This document shows positions 1 through 6,587 of a stretch of DNA of 7,003 nt, one piece after another. The notes beneath the pieces are model-generated. The model made no database searches and was not told where the DNA came from. It saw only the letters and a list, made by a program, of their open reading frames with translations. Location of the stretch: the NCBI GenBank assembly GCA_902782985.1, contig CACZPC010000155.1, positions 1 through 7,003 on the forward strand. The letters are read 5' to 3'. The position numbers and the translations under genes are program-made. The first letter of the stretch is position 1, and each line of letters starts with the position of its first letter. Source of the stretch: Oscillospiraceae bacterium. GTDB lineage: Bacteria; Bacillota; Clostridia; Saccharofermentanales; Saccharofermentanaceae.

Positions 1-539
1 GTAGTTACGGCTATAAGTACCATCAGCAGGGATATAAAGGCAAGATCCTTCTTATAAGGTCTTACGGTCCTGCCTATGATCTTATAGAAACTTCCGCTTC
101 CGGAGCATTTCGGACATGTCCTCGTGCCGGGTATTACCCTTCCGCAGTGCGGGCATATCTTCTCATATTCCGTACTTATTACTTCCTCGTCTCTTCCCGA
201 GATAAGGATATTGATACCTCTTGCTATATATGCATATCTGCTTAAGTGCTTGGAGGAATAGTGCGCCACAAGGACGTCCTCGCCGTCTTTTCTTACTACG
301 AGAAGTCCCCCTCCGACTCCTGATTCCGCCGACGCCTTCTGAAGGTCCTTTATATCGTACGAAGTCATATCGTCGTGAACAAACGCCGCGATCCTCTTTG
401 TAGTAACAACAAGAAAGGAATCGTCTGTCCACTTCCCGTCCCCGTCGATATCTATAGGTACGGAATAGTATATGACTTCGCCTTCTCTAAGGCAGAGGCG
501 GTCGATCATATGCTTTGAAAGTTCAAACTTAAGGTTCAT
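1..539 (-). CDS. ABC exporter half-transporter with N-terminal PH-like domain and zinc ribbon (3' part cut off by the window edge)
   Basis: Only the first 179 residues are visible; the frame is open to base 1. Residues 1 to about 120 form a soluble domain that resembles the N-terminal domain of the ABC exporter encoded upstream at 3389-1110: both have PID followed by a LVVT..(R/K)IA strand, an acidic Y(D/E)(I/L) segment, a beta hairpin and a closing helix ending near ISG/LHG. Residues 129-145 are a zinc ribbon, CPHC-X9-CPKC. A GSGSFYK linker and a basic stretch (RTVRPYKKD) follow, then a hydrophobic segment from about residue 167 that looks like the first membrane helix. The membrane and ATPase domains lie outside the window, so calling it an ABC transporter is an inference from the shared N-terminal domain, the start of a membrane domain and the operon position. 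The ATG at 539 is 13 bases after the DUF1854 stop codon. Only a weak GGA-type ribosome site precedes it, so translation is probably coupled. It may be the heterodimer partner of the 759-residue protein. Confidence 0.8.
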   Translation of the reverse strand, partial: MNLKFELSKHMIDRLCLREGEVIYYSVPIDIDGDGKWTDDSFLVVTTKRIAAFVHDDMTSYDIKDLQKASAESGVGGGLLVVRKDGEDVLVAHYSSKHLSRYAYIARGINILISGRDEEVISTEYEKICPHCGRVIPGTRTCPKCSGSGSFYKIIGRTVRPYKKDLAFISLLMVLIAVT

Positions 540-552
540 ATCATCCGTTCGA

Positions 553-1089
553 TCAAAGGAACAGATCGAGCATCCTCCTTTCCTTCGTGGTAAGCTTATC
601 GACATCTTTTATCTCAAAACGGTTCTCGTCCACATCCTGAATGATAAGTCTAGTATCAGAGAGCTTCGCTACGGCATTAGCACCCATATTGATAGCGAAC
701 TTACACTCTCCCTTATCAGTCATTACGTGGAAATAAGCATATCCGTATTCGTCCTTGATGCTCATTATCCTGCTGATCACGGGAGTAAAGTAGTAAAGAT
801 CCAGCTGCTCTCTTATAAGTTTCTGCGTTTCTTCGCTCAATGAAGCTAACTCCTCGATGATACCTATCTCTTTATCACCGTTACCGTACTCTCTTACGGA
901 GAGATATCTGTCGGCATCGGAGAAAGGAAAGAGCCTTGAGATCCTTACTCTGTCGTAATGTTCACCGTTGCAGTCAAGGCATAGGAAACCGCCCTTTGTC
1001 TTCGCGAAAGTATCCTCTCGCGTGATCATATTGGTAGCAGTCATCTCCTGCGCTTTCTTCTCATATATGTTAAGTGTATCTTCAGTCAT
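553..1089 (-). CDS. DUF1854 domain-containing protein, ABC-exporter accessory
   Basis: This 178-residue soluble protein has no signal peptide and no membrane segment. From about residue 35 to the end it matches the DUF1854 pattern as I know it: a YDRVRISRLFPFSD motif (45-58), an EIGIIEEL segment (74-81), a helix that leads into LDLYYFTPVI (97-105), a beta strand with a DKGECKF turn (125-131), and the C-terminal RLIIQDVDENRFEI and RRMLDLFL segments. The family has no established biochemical function. It is known as a companion of ABC transporters, including those near cyanophycin genes in other bacteria. Here it sits between two ABC exporter halves, 20 bases after the first and 13 before the second, and it is probably a cytosolic subunit or regulator of that exporter. 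The ATG at 1089 has a strong AAGGAG site 7 bases upstream, which supports the start. The first 30 residues are charged and look unrelated to the domain. The family call is firm; the role is inferred. Confidence 0.9.
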   Translation of the reverse strand: MTEDTLNIYEKKAQEMTATNMITREDTFAKTKGGFLCLDCNGEHYDRVRISRLFPFSDADRYLSVREYGNGDKEIGIIEELASLSEETQKLIREQLDLYYFTPVISRIMSIKDEYGYAYFHVMTDKGECKFAINMGANAVAKLSDTRLIIQDVDENRFEIKDVDKLTTKERRMLDLFL

Positions 1090-1096
1090 GATCAGT

Positions 1097-1102
1097 CTCC
1101 TT
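1097..1102 (-). promoter_or_regulatory. Ribosome binding site of the DUF1854 gene
   Basis: AAGGAG on the minus strand lies 7 bases before the ATG at 1089, inside the 20-base gap after the first ABC gene. It is close to the consensus, and it suggests that the DUF1854 protein is made at a good level from the shared transcript. Confidence 0.8.
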
Positions 1103-1109
1103 TTCTTTG

Positions 1110-3389
1110 TCAGAACTCAGTATTAAGAGCCATGGACTTATTCTGAAGATCAAGGAGAGTCCTGTAGATACCTCCCTCGATCCTGCTTAATTCTTCTTCC
1201 GTTCCTTCTTCAACGATCCTTCCGCCGTCGATTACGATCAGTCTGTCGGCATTCTTCAAGGTCGATAATCTGTGCGCGATGGAAAGAGTAGTACGTCCCT
1301 TAACAAGATATTCAAGAGAATGCTGTATCGCCTTCTCTGTCTGTGTATCTACACTTGCCGTAGCTTCATCAAGGATAAGGATCTTAGGATTGGCAAGAAT
1401 AGCTCTTGCTATCGATATCCTCTGCTTCTCTCCTCCCGAGAGATCCTTACCGGAAGCTCCTATTATCGTGTCGTATCCGTCGGGAAGTCTTGATATGAAC
1501 TCATGTGCGCTTGCAAGCTTTGCCGCACGGATTATGTCCGCTCTTGATGCATTCTCGTTGCCGTATGCGATATTCTTGGCGACCGATCCCATGAAGATAT
1601 AAGTATCCTGAGATACCATAGCCACATTACGCCTCAGATCTCTGAGCGACAGATCCTTAACATCTGTCCCGTCGATCTTGATCGATCCCTCGTTAACATC
1701 GTAGAGCCTTGATATAAGGTTGACCAGCGTAGACTTACCGGCACCCGATCTTCCTACGATACCGAGCATCTCCCCTTCACGGATCTTTATGTTGATCTCC
1801 TTTAATACGGGTCTTCCGATCCTGTATCCGAATGTCACGTTATCAAGCTCGATCTCACCTCTCGGATCTTTAAGTTCCACCGGATCTTCAGCTTCCTGTA
1901 TCTCGGGTATAGCATCCATTATCTCAAATAGTCTCTCGGCGGAATTTATACTGTCAGACCACATCCTGAAGATCCAGGCGAAGAAGTTCATGGGACCGTT
2001 GAGCTGCATTACATATCCTACGAAAGTGATAAGTACACCAAGCTCGATCTCACGTGTCTTAAGAACGAATAAGACACCTGCGATCCAGATCCAGATACTT
2101 GATACTTCCTGAACCAGGTTATAAAGGATCGCGAACTTATTTCTGAGTTTCGTTATCTCGATCTCGGCATTCTTTAAGTTATTGCTGGGGCGTGCAAATC
2201 TCTTTATCTCCTCGTCCTGCTGTCCGAAAGCCTTAACTACTCTCGCTCCCGTTAAGTTATCGTTAGCCTTGCCGGATACAGCCTTCTCGGCTCTGTGCCT
2301 CTTACCTGCAAGTATCCAAAGTCCGGGACGGAGCTTGACTGTCATGAAGACAAGAAGAGGAAGAAGGATACAAGCGATAAGTGCCATCTTCCAGTTGAGC
2401 CTGAACATTATGACAAAAGTTACTACTATGGTGATACCGTGAACGAAGATCATCGGAAGTCCGTCAATGAAGAAATTCCTTACTCTGTCGGAATCGCTTA
2501 AGACCCTTGTCATAAGACCGCCCGTCTGCTTGTTGACATAAAAGCTCAGTGACAGTCTGCTCATGGCATCGAAAGCATCGTTCTTAATATCTCTTATGGC
2601 AGTACTTGAAAGCTTTGCCATGACAAATATCTGCAGATAATTAGAGAGAGCCTGCAAAAGCCTTACAAGGAGCATCGTAAGAGCGACCGCAAGAAGTGCA
2701 GTCCCCAGCTTCCCTGCCAGACCGAACTCAGAAAGGAATGAATCATCAGCCCCCAGCACGCGGTCAAACAGCACCGTACCCGTAAGGTAAGGCCATGCGA
2801 TATTCATGGAGCCGTTAACTATATACGTAAGGATAAGCACCACTATAAGGCTCTTATACTTAAGGAAATACTTAAGTGTCCTTCCGAAGATGGATCTCTT
2901 GCTCTTACCCGAACCTGAGGTCTTCTCGTTATCCTCCTGAACTTCTTCCTCAGCAACGAGCTCACCTCCGTGAAGATACGTTCGAAGTTTCCTTACGAGT
3001 ACATTCATCTGCTGCTGATACCTGTTGGTAAAAGCAGCGATAGATATATGCTCGCCCTTATATTCGCCGGATAACACATTAGAGCCTACAAATGTATCGA
3101 TACGAAGATGAGCGATATCACTGAGTTCGTATATCGCTGTATCGTATTCACCCGGCTCTTCAGCGATAAGATCGTCTCCTGATTGAGCATTTCTGAAAAA
3201 ATGTATGGTTCCCTTAGGAAGTGCCATCGTACACACAGCGATCTTCTGCTCTGTTACGACCAAATATCCCTTTATGTATTCACCGTCAAATGACAAGTCA
3301 ATCGGACTATGCAAAAGAATATCTTTTGCATCGATCTGATAGTTCTTGAGTGTATTTAAGACCTTCGCTGTCAACATCAAATCCGACAT
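1110..3389 (-). CDS. ABC exporter half-transporter (membrane domain plus ATPase) with extra N-terminal PH-like domain
   Basis: This 759-residue protein fuses a type-I exporter membrane domain to its ATPase. Residues 1 to about 142 are an extra soluble domain, possibly PH-like, followed by an acidic to basic linker (about 145-167). Membrane segments start near 180, 230, 312, 334, 430 and 450. The ATPase domain starts near 511 and is complete: Walker A GRSGAGKST (546-554), Q-loop Q594, signature LSGGE (650-654), Walker B ILILDE (670-675), D-loop SVD (679-681) and H-loop H706. It should therefore be able to hydrolyse ATP and pump a substrate out of the cytoplasm. A usual half-exporter has about 570-620 residues; the surplus here is the N-terminal domain. 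The start at 3389 is supported by an AAAAAGG site about 11 bases upstream and a promoter about 50 bases upstream. The gene leads an operon with DUF1854 and a second, related exporter half. The substrate is unknown. Lipid, peptide, drug or polymer-related export are all possible. Confidence 0.96.
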   Translation of the reverse strand: MSDLMLTAKVLNTLKNYQIDAKDILLHSPIDLSFDGEYIKGYLVVTEQKIAVCTMALPKGTIHFFRNAQSGDDLIAEEPGEYDTAIYELSDIAHLRIDTFVGSNVLSGEYKGEHISIAAFTNRYQQQMNVLVRKLRTYLHGGELVAEEEVQEDNEKTSGSGKSKRSIFGRTLKYFLKYKSLIVVLILTYIVNGSMNIAWPYLTGTVLFDRVLGADDSFLSEFGLAGKLGTALLAVALTMLLVRLLQALSNYLQIFVMAKLSSTAIRDIKNDAFDAMSRLSLSFYVNKQTGGLMTRVLSDSDRVRNFFIDGLPMIFVHGITIVVTFVIMFRLNWKMALIACILLPLLVFMTVKLRPGLWILAGKRHRAEKAVSGKANDNLTGARVVKAFGQQDEEIKRFARPSNNLKNAEIEITKLRNKFAILYNLVQEVSSIWIWIAGVLFVLKTREIELGVLITFVGYVMQLNGPMNFFAWIFRMWSDSINSAERLFEIMDAIPEIQEAEDPVELKDPRGEIELDNVTFGYRIGRPVLKEINIKIREGEMLGIVGRSGAGKSTLVNLISRLYDVNEGSIKIDGTDVKDLSLRDLRRNVAMVSQDTYIFMGSVAKNIAYGNENASRADIIRAAKLASAHEFISRLPDGYDTIIGASGKDLSGGEKQRISIARAILANPKILILDEATASVDTQTEKAIQHSLEYLVKGRTTLSIAHRLSTLKNADRLIVIDGGRIVEEGTEEELSRIEGGIYRTLLDLQNKSMALNTEF

Positions 3390-3435
3390 CGTTCCAGTTT
3401 CCTTTTTCTATTCCTGATTTTGGGTAATAGAGGCG

Positions 3436-3464
3436 ATTGTAGCACTCATGCGGATCAAAAACAA
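3436..3464 (-). promoter_or_regulatory. Predicted sigma-A promoter of the ABC-DUF1854-ABC operon
   Basis: On the minus strand, TTGTTT (3459-3464) and TACAAT (3436-3441) are separated by exactly 17 bases, close to the housekeeping consensus (-35 four of six, -10 five of six). Transcription would begin near 3429, giving a leader of about 40 bases before the ATG at 3389. The leader begins with a small imperfect hairpin (3408-3430, CTATT pairing with AATAG). An A/T-rich stretch lies just upstream of the -35 box. Confidence 0.7.
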
Positions 3465-3510
3465 GCATTAAAGTTTCCTCTAAGCCATAAAGGACAAAAT
3501 CCTTTTATTT

Positions 3511-3522
3511 TGCAGATCTGCA
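3511..3522. promoter_or_regulatory. 12-base perfect palindrome upstream of the ABC operon promoter
   Basis: TGCAGATCTGCA is a perfect two-fold palindrome, centred about 52 bases upstream of the -35 box of the predicted operon promoter. Next to it (3489-3506) is an imperfect hairpin, AAAGGA-CAAAA-TCCTTT. This 205-base gap (3390-3594) holds no gene. The palindrome could bind a dimeric regulator, but a single short palindrome may also be chance. Confidence 0.3.
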
Positions 3523-3594
3523 TCCTTGAAACTATAGATATTTTTACTTTAGCTGTCCCCCTGTTTCTGCGGCGTAATTAACGGCGGCAAAATA

Positions 3595-4494
3595 TCAGAA
3601 CAGATCGAGCATGCTGTCAAGATAGATCTCTTCTCTTACCTTGATCTGATATTCAGGCTTTACCATATAATACAGGAGCATTTCCAGAACCACTGCACTT
3701 CCCAGGCTCCTGCCCTCTATCTTATAATTCGAAAAGCCCATCGGCAGGTACTTGTCGCGAATATCACCGACTCCGATAAATCCCGGATTCTTCATAGCCT
3801 CCGAGAAACGGTATCCTCTGCCCTCTTTATCAGACAGGCAGATATGATCCTCGCATTTCTCGCCCAGGCTCTTTAGGCTGACGTTTTCATAGCATGCCTT
3901 TCGATTCATACAATCAAAGCTGCAGCATTCATTACAAAGAAATTCGATCTTACTCTTCTGCTTTGATGTCAGAGTATTCAGCACATCAAGTCTGACATTC
4001 AGTCTGAAGTCAGGTACCACGTAACGGAATTCATCACGATCGAGTTCTGCTCTGAGATCATCCGGATCCGTAAGGACCTTTGTTGTGGATGACACAAAGT
4101 AAAAGTCAGGATATTCTCTCTTTATATGATCCATAAGGATATCGGATGTGATTATGATGCCGTTTCCGACAGTCCCGCTGTGCTCAAAAAGCCTGCATAG
4201 AGAATTACACTTTCGATCACCAAGACAGCTTTTGTCTATCAGCGAGTTACTGAAAGTAAGGCGTGATGATATTCCGTATTCTTTCATTAGCGAAGCCACA
4301 TCCTCGGGGGATTCCTCACCGTATCCTACGCGACCGCCTCCCCAGATGCAATCATAAGGAGCTCCGTAGATCGAGCCTATCTCACAGCCTTCAATAAAAT
4401 ACTCACGATGATCGCGGTATAGCGGGAGAAAGACTTTATACAGTTCATAGAACTCGAATAATCCCGGAAGATGGTAAAAGATCTTATCTGTCAT
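3595..4494 (-). CDS. U32 peptidase-like / UbiV-like cysteine-rich protein, putative Fe-S protein
   Basis: This is a soluble protein of 299 residues counted from the ATG at 4494. U32-like marks are a PDFRLN strand (161-166), a cysteine cluster after it (C187, C190, C191, C195, C201, followed by Y202) and a YKIEGR motif (257-262) followed by a helix, which resembles the KIEGR motif near the end of U32 proteins. A second cluster (C90, C96, C100) and C37 are also present. The length is close to UbiV (about 290) and shorter than typical U32 proteases. UbiV-type proteins hold a 4Fe-4S cluster through one early and three later cysteines and take part in oxygen-independent hydroxylation; the layout here is similar but not proven equivalent. 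The ATG at 4494 is chosen over an in-frame TTG at 4509 because GAGGA lies 8 bases before it and it follows the TtcA-like stop by one base. Tight coupling suggests that the two proteins act together. I recognise the fold family, not a specific function; it is probably not a protease. Confidence 0.68.
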   Translation of the reverse strand: MTDKIFYHLPGLFEFYELYKVFLPLYRDHREYFIEGCEIGSIYGAPYDCIWGGGRVGYGEESPEDVASLMKEYGISSRLTFSNSLIDKSCLGDRKCNSLCRLFEHSGTVGNGIIITSDILMDHIKREYPDFYFVSSTTKVLTDPDDLRAELDRDEFRYVVPDFRLNVRLDVLNTLTSKQKSKIEFLCNECCSFDCMNRKACYENVSLKSLGEKCEDHICLSDKEGRGYRFSEAMKNPGFIGVGDIRDKYLPMGFSNYKIEGRSLGSAVVLEMLLYYMVKPEYQIKVREEIYLDSMLDLF

Positions 4495-4495
4495 A

Positions 4496-5299
4496 TCAGT
4501 AATCCTCAAGGAAGTTATGTCTTATACCTGCCTTCTTGTATTCGATCACGGTATCAATATCCACATTCTCCATGCTGCTGAATATATTGGCTTCTACGGA
4601 AGGATTTTTCTTCTTAAGATCAGCGATCAGTTCTTTTATCTCCTGCCGCTTGGATACAGCATCCCCTTCGTCACGAAGAGCCGTAAGACTGCATGCACAG
4701 TCAAGAAATTTCAATCCGTTATGATCCCTCCATGCGCAGATATCTTCTTCTCTTATAAGATACATTGGTCTTATAAGCTCCATCCCCTTATAATTTGTAC
4801 TCCTGAGCTTAGGCATCATTGACCTTATCTGTCCGCCGTAGAGCATACCCATCAGGACGGTCTCGATCACATCATCATAATGGTGTCCGAGTGCTATCTT
4901 ATTGCAGCCGAGTTCTTCGGCTTTCTTATACAGATGCCCTCTCCTCATCCTTGCACATTTATAGCACATACCTTTGTTGACAGTTCCGGCATCCTCAAAG
5001 ATCGAAGTATTAAAAATCGTTATCGGTATATCCAAAGAACGGGCATTGCTTTCGATAAGAGCGCGGTTCTCCTCGGTATATCCCGGATCCATTACGAGGA
5101 ATGTCAGATCAAAATCAACTTCAGGGTGCCTTTTCAATTCAAGGAAGAGCGCAGCCATGAGCATCGAATCCTTGCCGCCCGAAATGCAGACCGCAATATG
5201 ATCACCGTTATTTATCAGTCGATAATCCCTGCACGCCCTTGTAAAGGGTGCCATAAGCCGTGAGTGGAATCCTTTTCTTATACTCTCTTCCGCATTCAT
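4496..5299 (-). CDS. TtcA-family PP-loop ATPase (tRNA 2-thiocytidine synthetase-like)
   Basis: The protein has 267 residues. Members of this family adenylate a base with ATP and then insert sulfur; TtcA makes 2-thiocytidine at position 32 of tRNA with a 4Fe-4S cluster. Visible marks are the PP-loop SGGKDS (40-45) after a YRLINNGDHIAVCI strand, a CYKC pair (112-115), the ALGHHYDDVIET segment (136-147), a YGGQIRSMMPKL stretch (154-165) and a further cysteine pair C201/C203. In TtcA the CxxC pair and a third, later cysteine hold the cluster, so the ligand set appears complete. The last 30 residues (NIFSSMENVDIDTV) are also typical of the family. The start at 5299 has only a distant GGAAG site (about 14 bases upstream), so it is less certain; a downstream ATG (residue 16) would remove the region just before the core. 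It is translated just ahead of the U32-like gene. Whether the target is C32 of tRNA, another RNA base or a small molecule is not shown; TtcA-like paralogues are common in Clostridia. Confidence 0.88.
   Translation of the reverse strand: MNAEESIRKGFHSRLMAPFTRACRDYRLINNGDHIAVCISGGKDSMLMAALFLELKRHPEVDFDLTFLVMDPGYTEENRALIESNARSLDIPITIFNTSIFEDAGTVNKGMCYKCARMRRGHLYKKAEELGCNKIALGHHYDDVIETVLMGMLYGGQIRSMMPKLRSTNYKGMELIRPMYLIREEDICAWRDHNGLKFLDCACSLTALRDEGDAVSKRQEIKELIADLKKKNPSVEANIFSSMENVDIDTVIEYKKAGIRHNFLEDY
4503..4507 (-). promoter_or_regulatory. Ribosome binding site that decides the start of the U32-like gene
   Basis: GAGGA on the minus strand lies 8 bases before the ATG at 4494, inside the last codons of the TtcA-like gene. 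The alternative TTG at 4509 overlaps this site and has no ribosome site of its own, so the ATG is preferred. Confidence 0.7.
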
Positions 5300-5324
5300 T
5301 ATCAGTAAAACAACTCTTCCGCAT
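5285..5324. repeat. 11-base direct repeat around the TtcA-like start codon
   Basis: ATGCGGAAGAG (minus strand) occurs at 5285-5295, inside the first codons of the TtcA-like gene, and again at 5314-5324 in its leader, 29 bases apart. It may be a small duplication left from replication slippage or a repeated leader element; it may also be chance. Confidence 0.35.
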
Positions 5325-5341
5325 CGCTTATAAGTACGTTT

Positions 5342-5350
5342 ATTATATCA
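5342..5350 (-). promoter_or_regulatory. Possible extended -10 promoter of the TtcA-like/U32-like unit
   Basis: The minus strand reads TGATATAAT, a perfect extended -10 (TGn before TATAAT). It shares its TGA with the stop codon of the acyltransferase gene. No good -35 box lies 17 bases upstream (GCCGTG), which extended -10 promoters can tolerate. Transcription would start near 5335, giving a leader of about 36 bases before the ATG at 5299. The two genes could thus be expressed apart from the acyltransferase. Confidence 0.5.
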
Positions 5351-6469
5351 TTTCGAGAGCTTCGCACGGCGGATACTCCTTACCTTCCTTATCAGCGTCA
5401 TTATCGCGACTGATAAGATCATCAGGACAAGGGCACCCGATATCAGAAATAAGGGCGAATCAGTCGGACCGAATCCCAGAAGCATATAAAAACCGAGACC
5501 GTAACCGATCAATAACCACTGGATCATATATATAGTCGTAAGATTTATGCTGCAGTATGTCATAAACCTTCCCGTAACCGTCAGGCAGATCCTTCCGAGA
5601 ACAAAATACGATATGCATATCGACATGAGGACAAGAGGTATGATCCACATGACTGACATGATGTTCTGGTTATAATACGATGATCTATAAAGAGAATAGA
5701 TAAGACGAAGATCGTATCCGGAGAAGAGCAGCGCGGAACTGTATGAAACAAAGAATACAAAAGAAACGGCAAGAACTTTCTTATATAGAGACACTCTGTC
5801 ACCTGACTGTTTCAGATATCTTCCGAAGATCATACCGCTTACGGGATATATAAGCCATAATGTCATCGGGAAAGCCACATGATCTCCACCCGGGAGGATC
5901 AGTCCGATCAAAGTAGCTGCGGCTACGGAATCAATCCTGAGGTTTACGCTCCATATTCCAACCGCCTGGAGCAGTATAGCAGTCGCGAGCATTGACAAAA
6001 GCGGCATCTTAAATCTTTTCATCAGACCGATCGAGATAAAGGCCATCCCCGCGAAAGGCAGGATATCGACATTTAACAGCCCTCCGATCAGACTGAATCC
6101 CGTATCGATCCCCAGCCTCATAGCAATCAGCATCGGTATAGTCTGCCTGAAGAAATTAAGAAGATATCCGGCCAGCAGCAGCTTTATTCCGCGCCTTATA
6201 AAATCAGCAGAAGAATCATGTCTTGTATATATCATTCCGATACCCATACAGAACATAAATACCGGAGCGGCCATAGGACCTCCGAAGAATTCCACGAAAT
6301 TACGATATAAAGTATCAGGCATCGTTCCGAAGTGATCAAATGATCCGAATCGTTCATATACATGCTCACAGATCATATAGAAGATCGCCATGAATTTCAC
6401 CGCATCAACTTCGAATATACGATCTTTACGGTCTTTTAAGACCGCCACGGCATTTGCATCATTCCTCAT
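5348..6469 (-). CDS. Multi-pass membrane acyltransferase (acyltransferase-3 / DUF1624-like)
   Basis: This 373-residue protein has about ten hydrophobic segments and no ATPase or soluble catalytic domain. After a charged N-terminus (1-18) it has the opening typical of membrane acyltransferases: EVDAVKFMAIFYMICEH (20-36), with the H36 that is usually conserved in the first helix, and then PMAAPVFMFCMGIGMIYTR (65-83) and a basic RRGIKLLLAGY (92-102). Such proteins move acyl groups, often acetyl, from a cytoplasmic donor to a sugar, lipid or cell-wall glycan across the membrane. The closest general match is the heparan-glucosaminide acetyltransferase-like group, but the substrate cannot be read from the sequence. 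The C-terminus is basic (RKVRSIRRAKLSK), consistent with a cytoplasmic end. The ATG at 6469 has GGGGGA 7 bases upstream. It stands alone after a 118-base gap; the following TtcA-like gene starts 48 bases after its stop, so read-through is possible. The general call is good; the exact subfamily is uncertain. Confidence 0.82.
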   Translation of the reverse strand: MRNDANAVAVLKDRKDRIFEVDAVKFMAIFYMICEHVYERFGSFDHFGTMPDTLYRNFVEFFGGPMAAPVFMFCMGIGMIYTRHDSSADFIRRGIKLLLAGYLLNFFRQTIPMLIAMRLGIDTGFSLIGGLLNVDILPFAGMAFISIGLMKRFKMPLLSMLATAILLQAVGIWSVNLRIDSVAAATLIGLILPGGDHVAFPMTLWLIYPVSGMIFGRYLKQSGDRVSLYKKVLAVSFVFFVSYSSALLFSGYDLRLIYSLYRSSYYNQNIMSVMWIIPLVLMSICISYFVLGRICLTVTGRFMTYCSINLTTIYMIQWLLIGYGLGFYMLLGFGPTDSPLFLISGALVLMILSVAIMTLIRKVRSIRRAKLSK

Positions 6470-6513
6470 TCGCCTATCCCCCGTCGGATCAGAATATAAT
6501 ACTCATCTCCAAT

Positions 6514-6544
6514 GATATAACAGGCAAATGATGCTTAATGTTAA
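6514..6544 (-). promoter_or_regulatory. Possible promoter of the acyltransferase gene
   Basis: On the minus strand, TTAACA (6539-6544, five of six to TTGACA) is followed after 18 bases by TTATAT (6515-6520), with TG directly before the -10. A second -10-like TATATT lies closer to the gene. The 118-base gap (6470-6587) has no gene and is A/T-rich. I see no convincing terminator with a T-run for the HAD gene in it. Confidence 0.4.
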
Positions 6545-6587
6545 ATAATCAGCCGAAATTTGTATGATTTGATATGATACATCCCGT

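Noticed and set aside
163..432. Minus-strand open frame of 89 codons, rich in Arg and Ser
   Set aside because: It is a second frame inside the truncated ABC gene. The overlapping frame has a zinc ribbon, a paralogous domain and continuity to the window edge.
472..843. Plus-strand open frame of 123 codons opposite the DUF1854 gene and the start of the second ABC gene
   Set aside because: It is antisense to two well-supported genes, has no recognisable domain and no ribosome binding site that I can see.
1720..2112. Plus-strand open frame of 130 codons within the ABC exporter gene
   Set aside because: It is a shadow of the membrane/ATPase coding frame, with low-complexity Ser/Pro/Ile content and no domain.
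1..3389. Assigning the ABC-DUF1854 operon to cyanophycin export
   Set aside because: The link is known from other bacteria, but no cyanophycin synthetase or cyanophycinase is present in this window, so the substrate is left open.
3489..3506. AAAGGA-CAAAA-TCCTTT hairpin as a terminator for the TtcA-like/U32-like unit
   Set aside because: The stem is short and A/T-rich, and the bases after it on the minus strand (ATGGCTTAGAGG) are not a T-run.
3566..3590. GC-rich stretch after the U32-like gene as an intrinsic terminator
   Set aside because: GCGGCG and CGGCGGC are more like mirror or direct repeats and do not pair into a stable stem, and no T-run follows on the minus strand.
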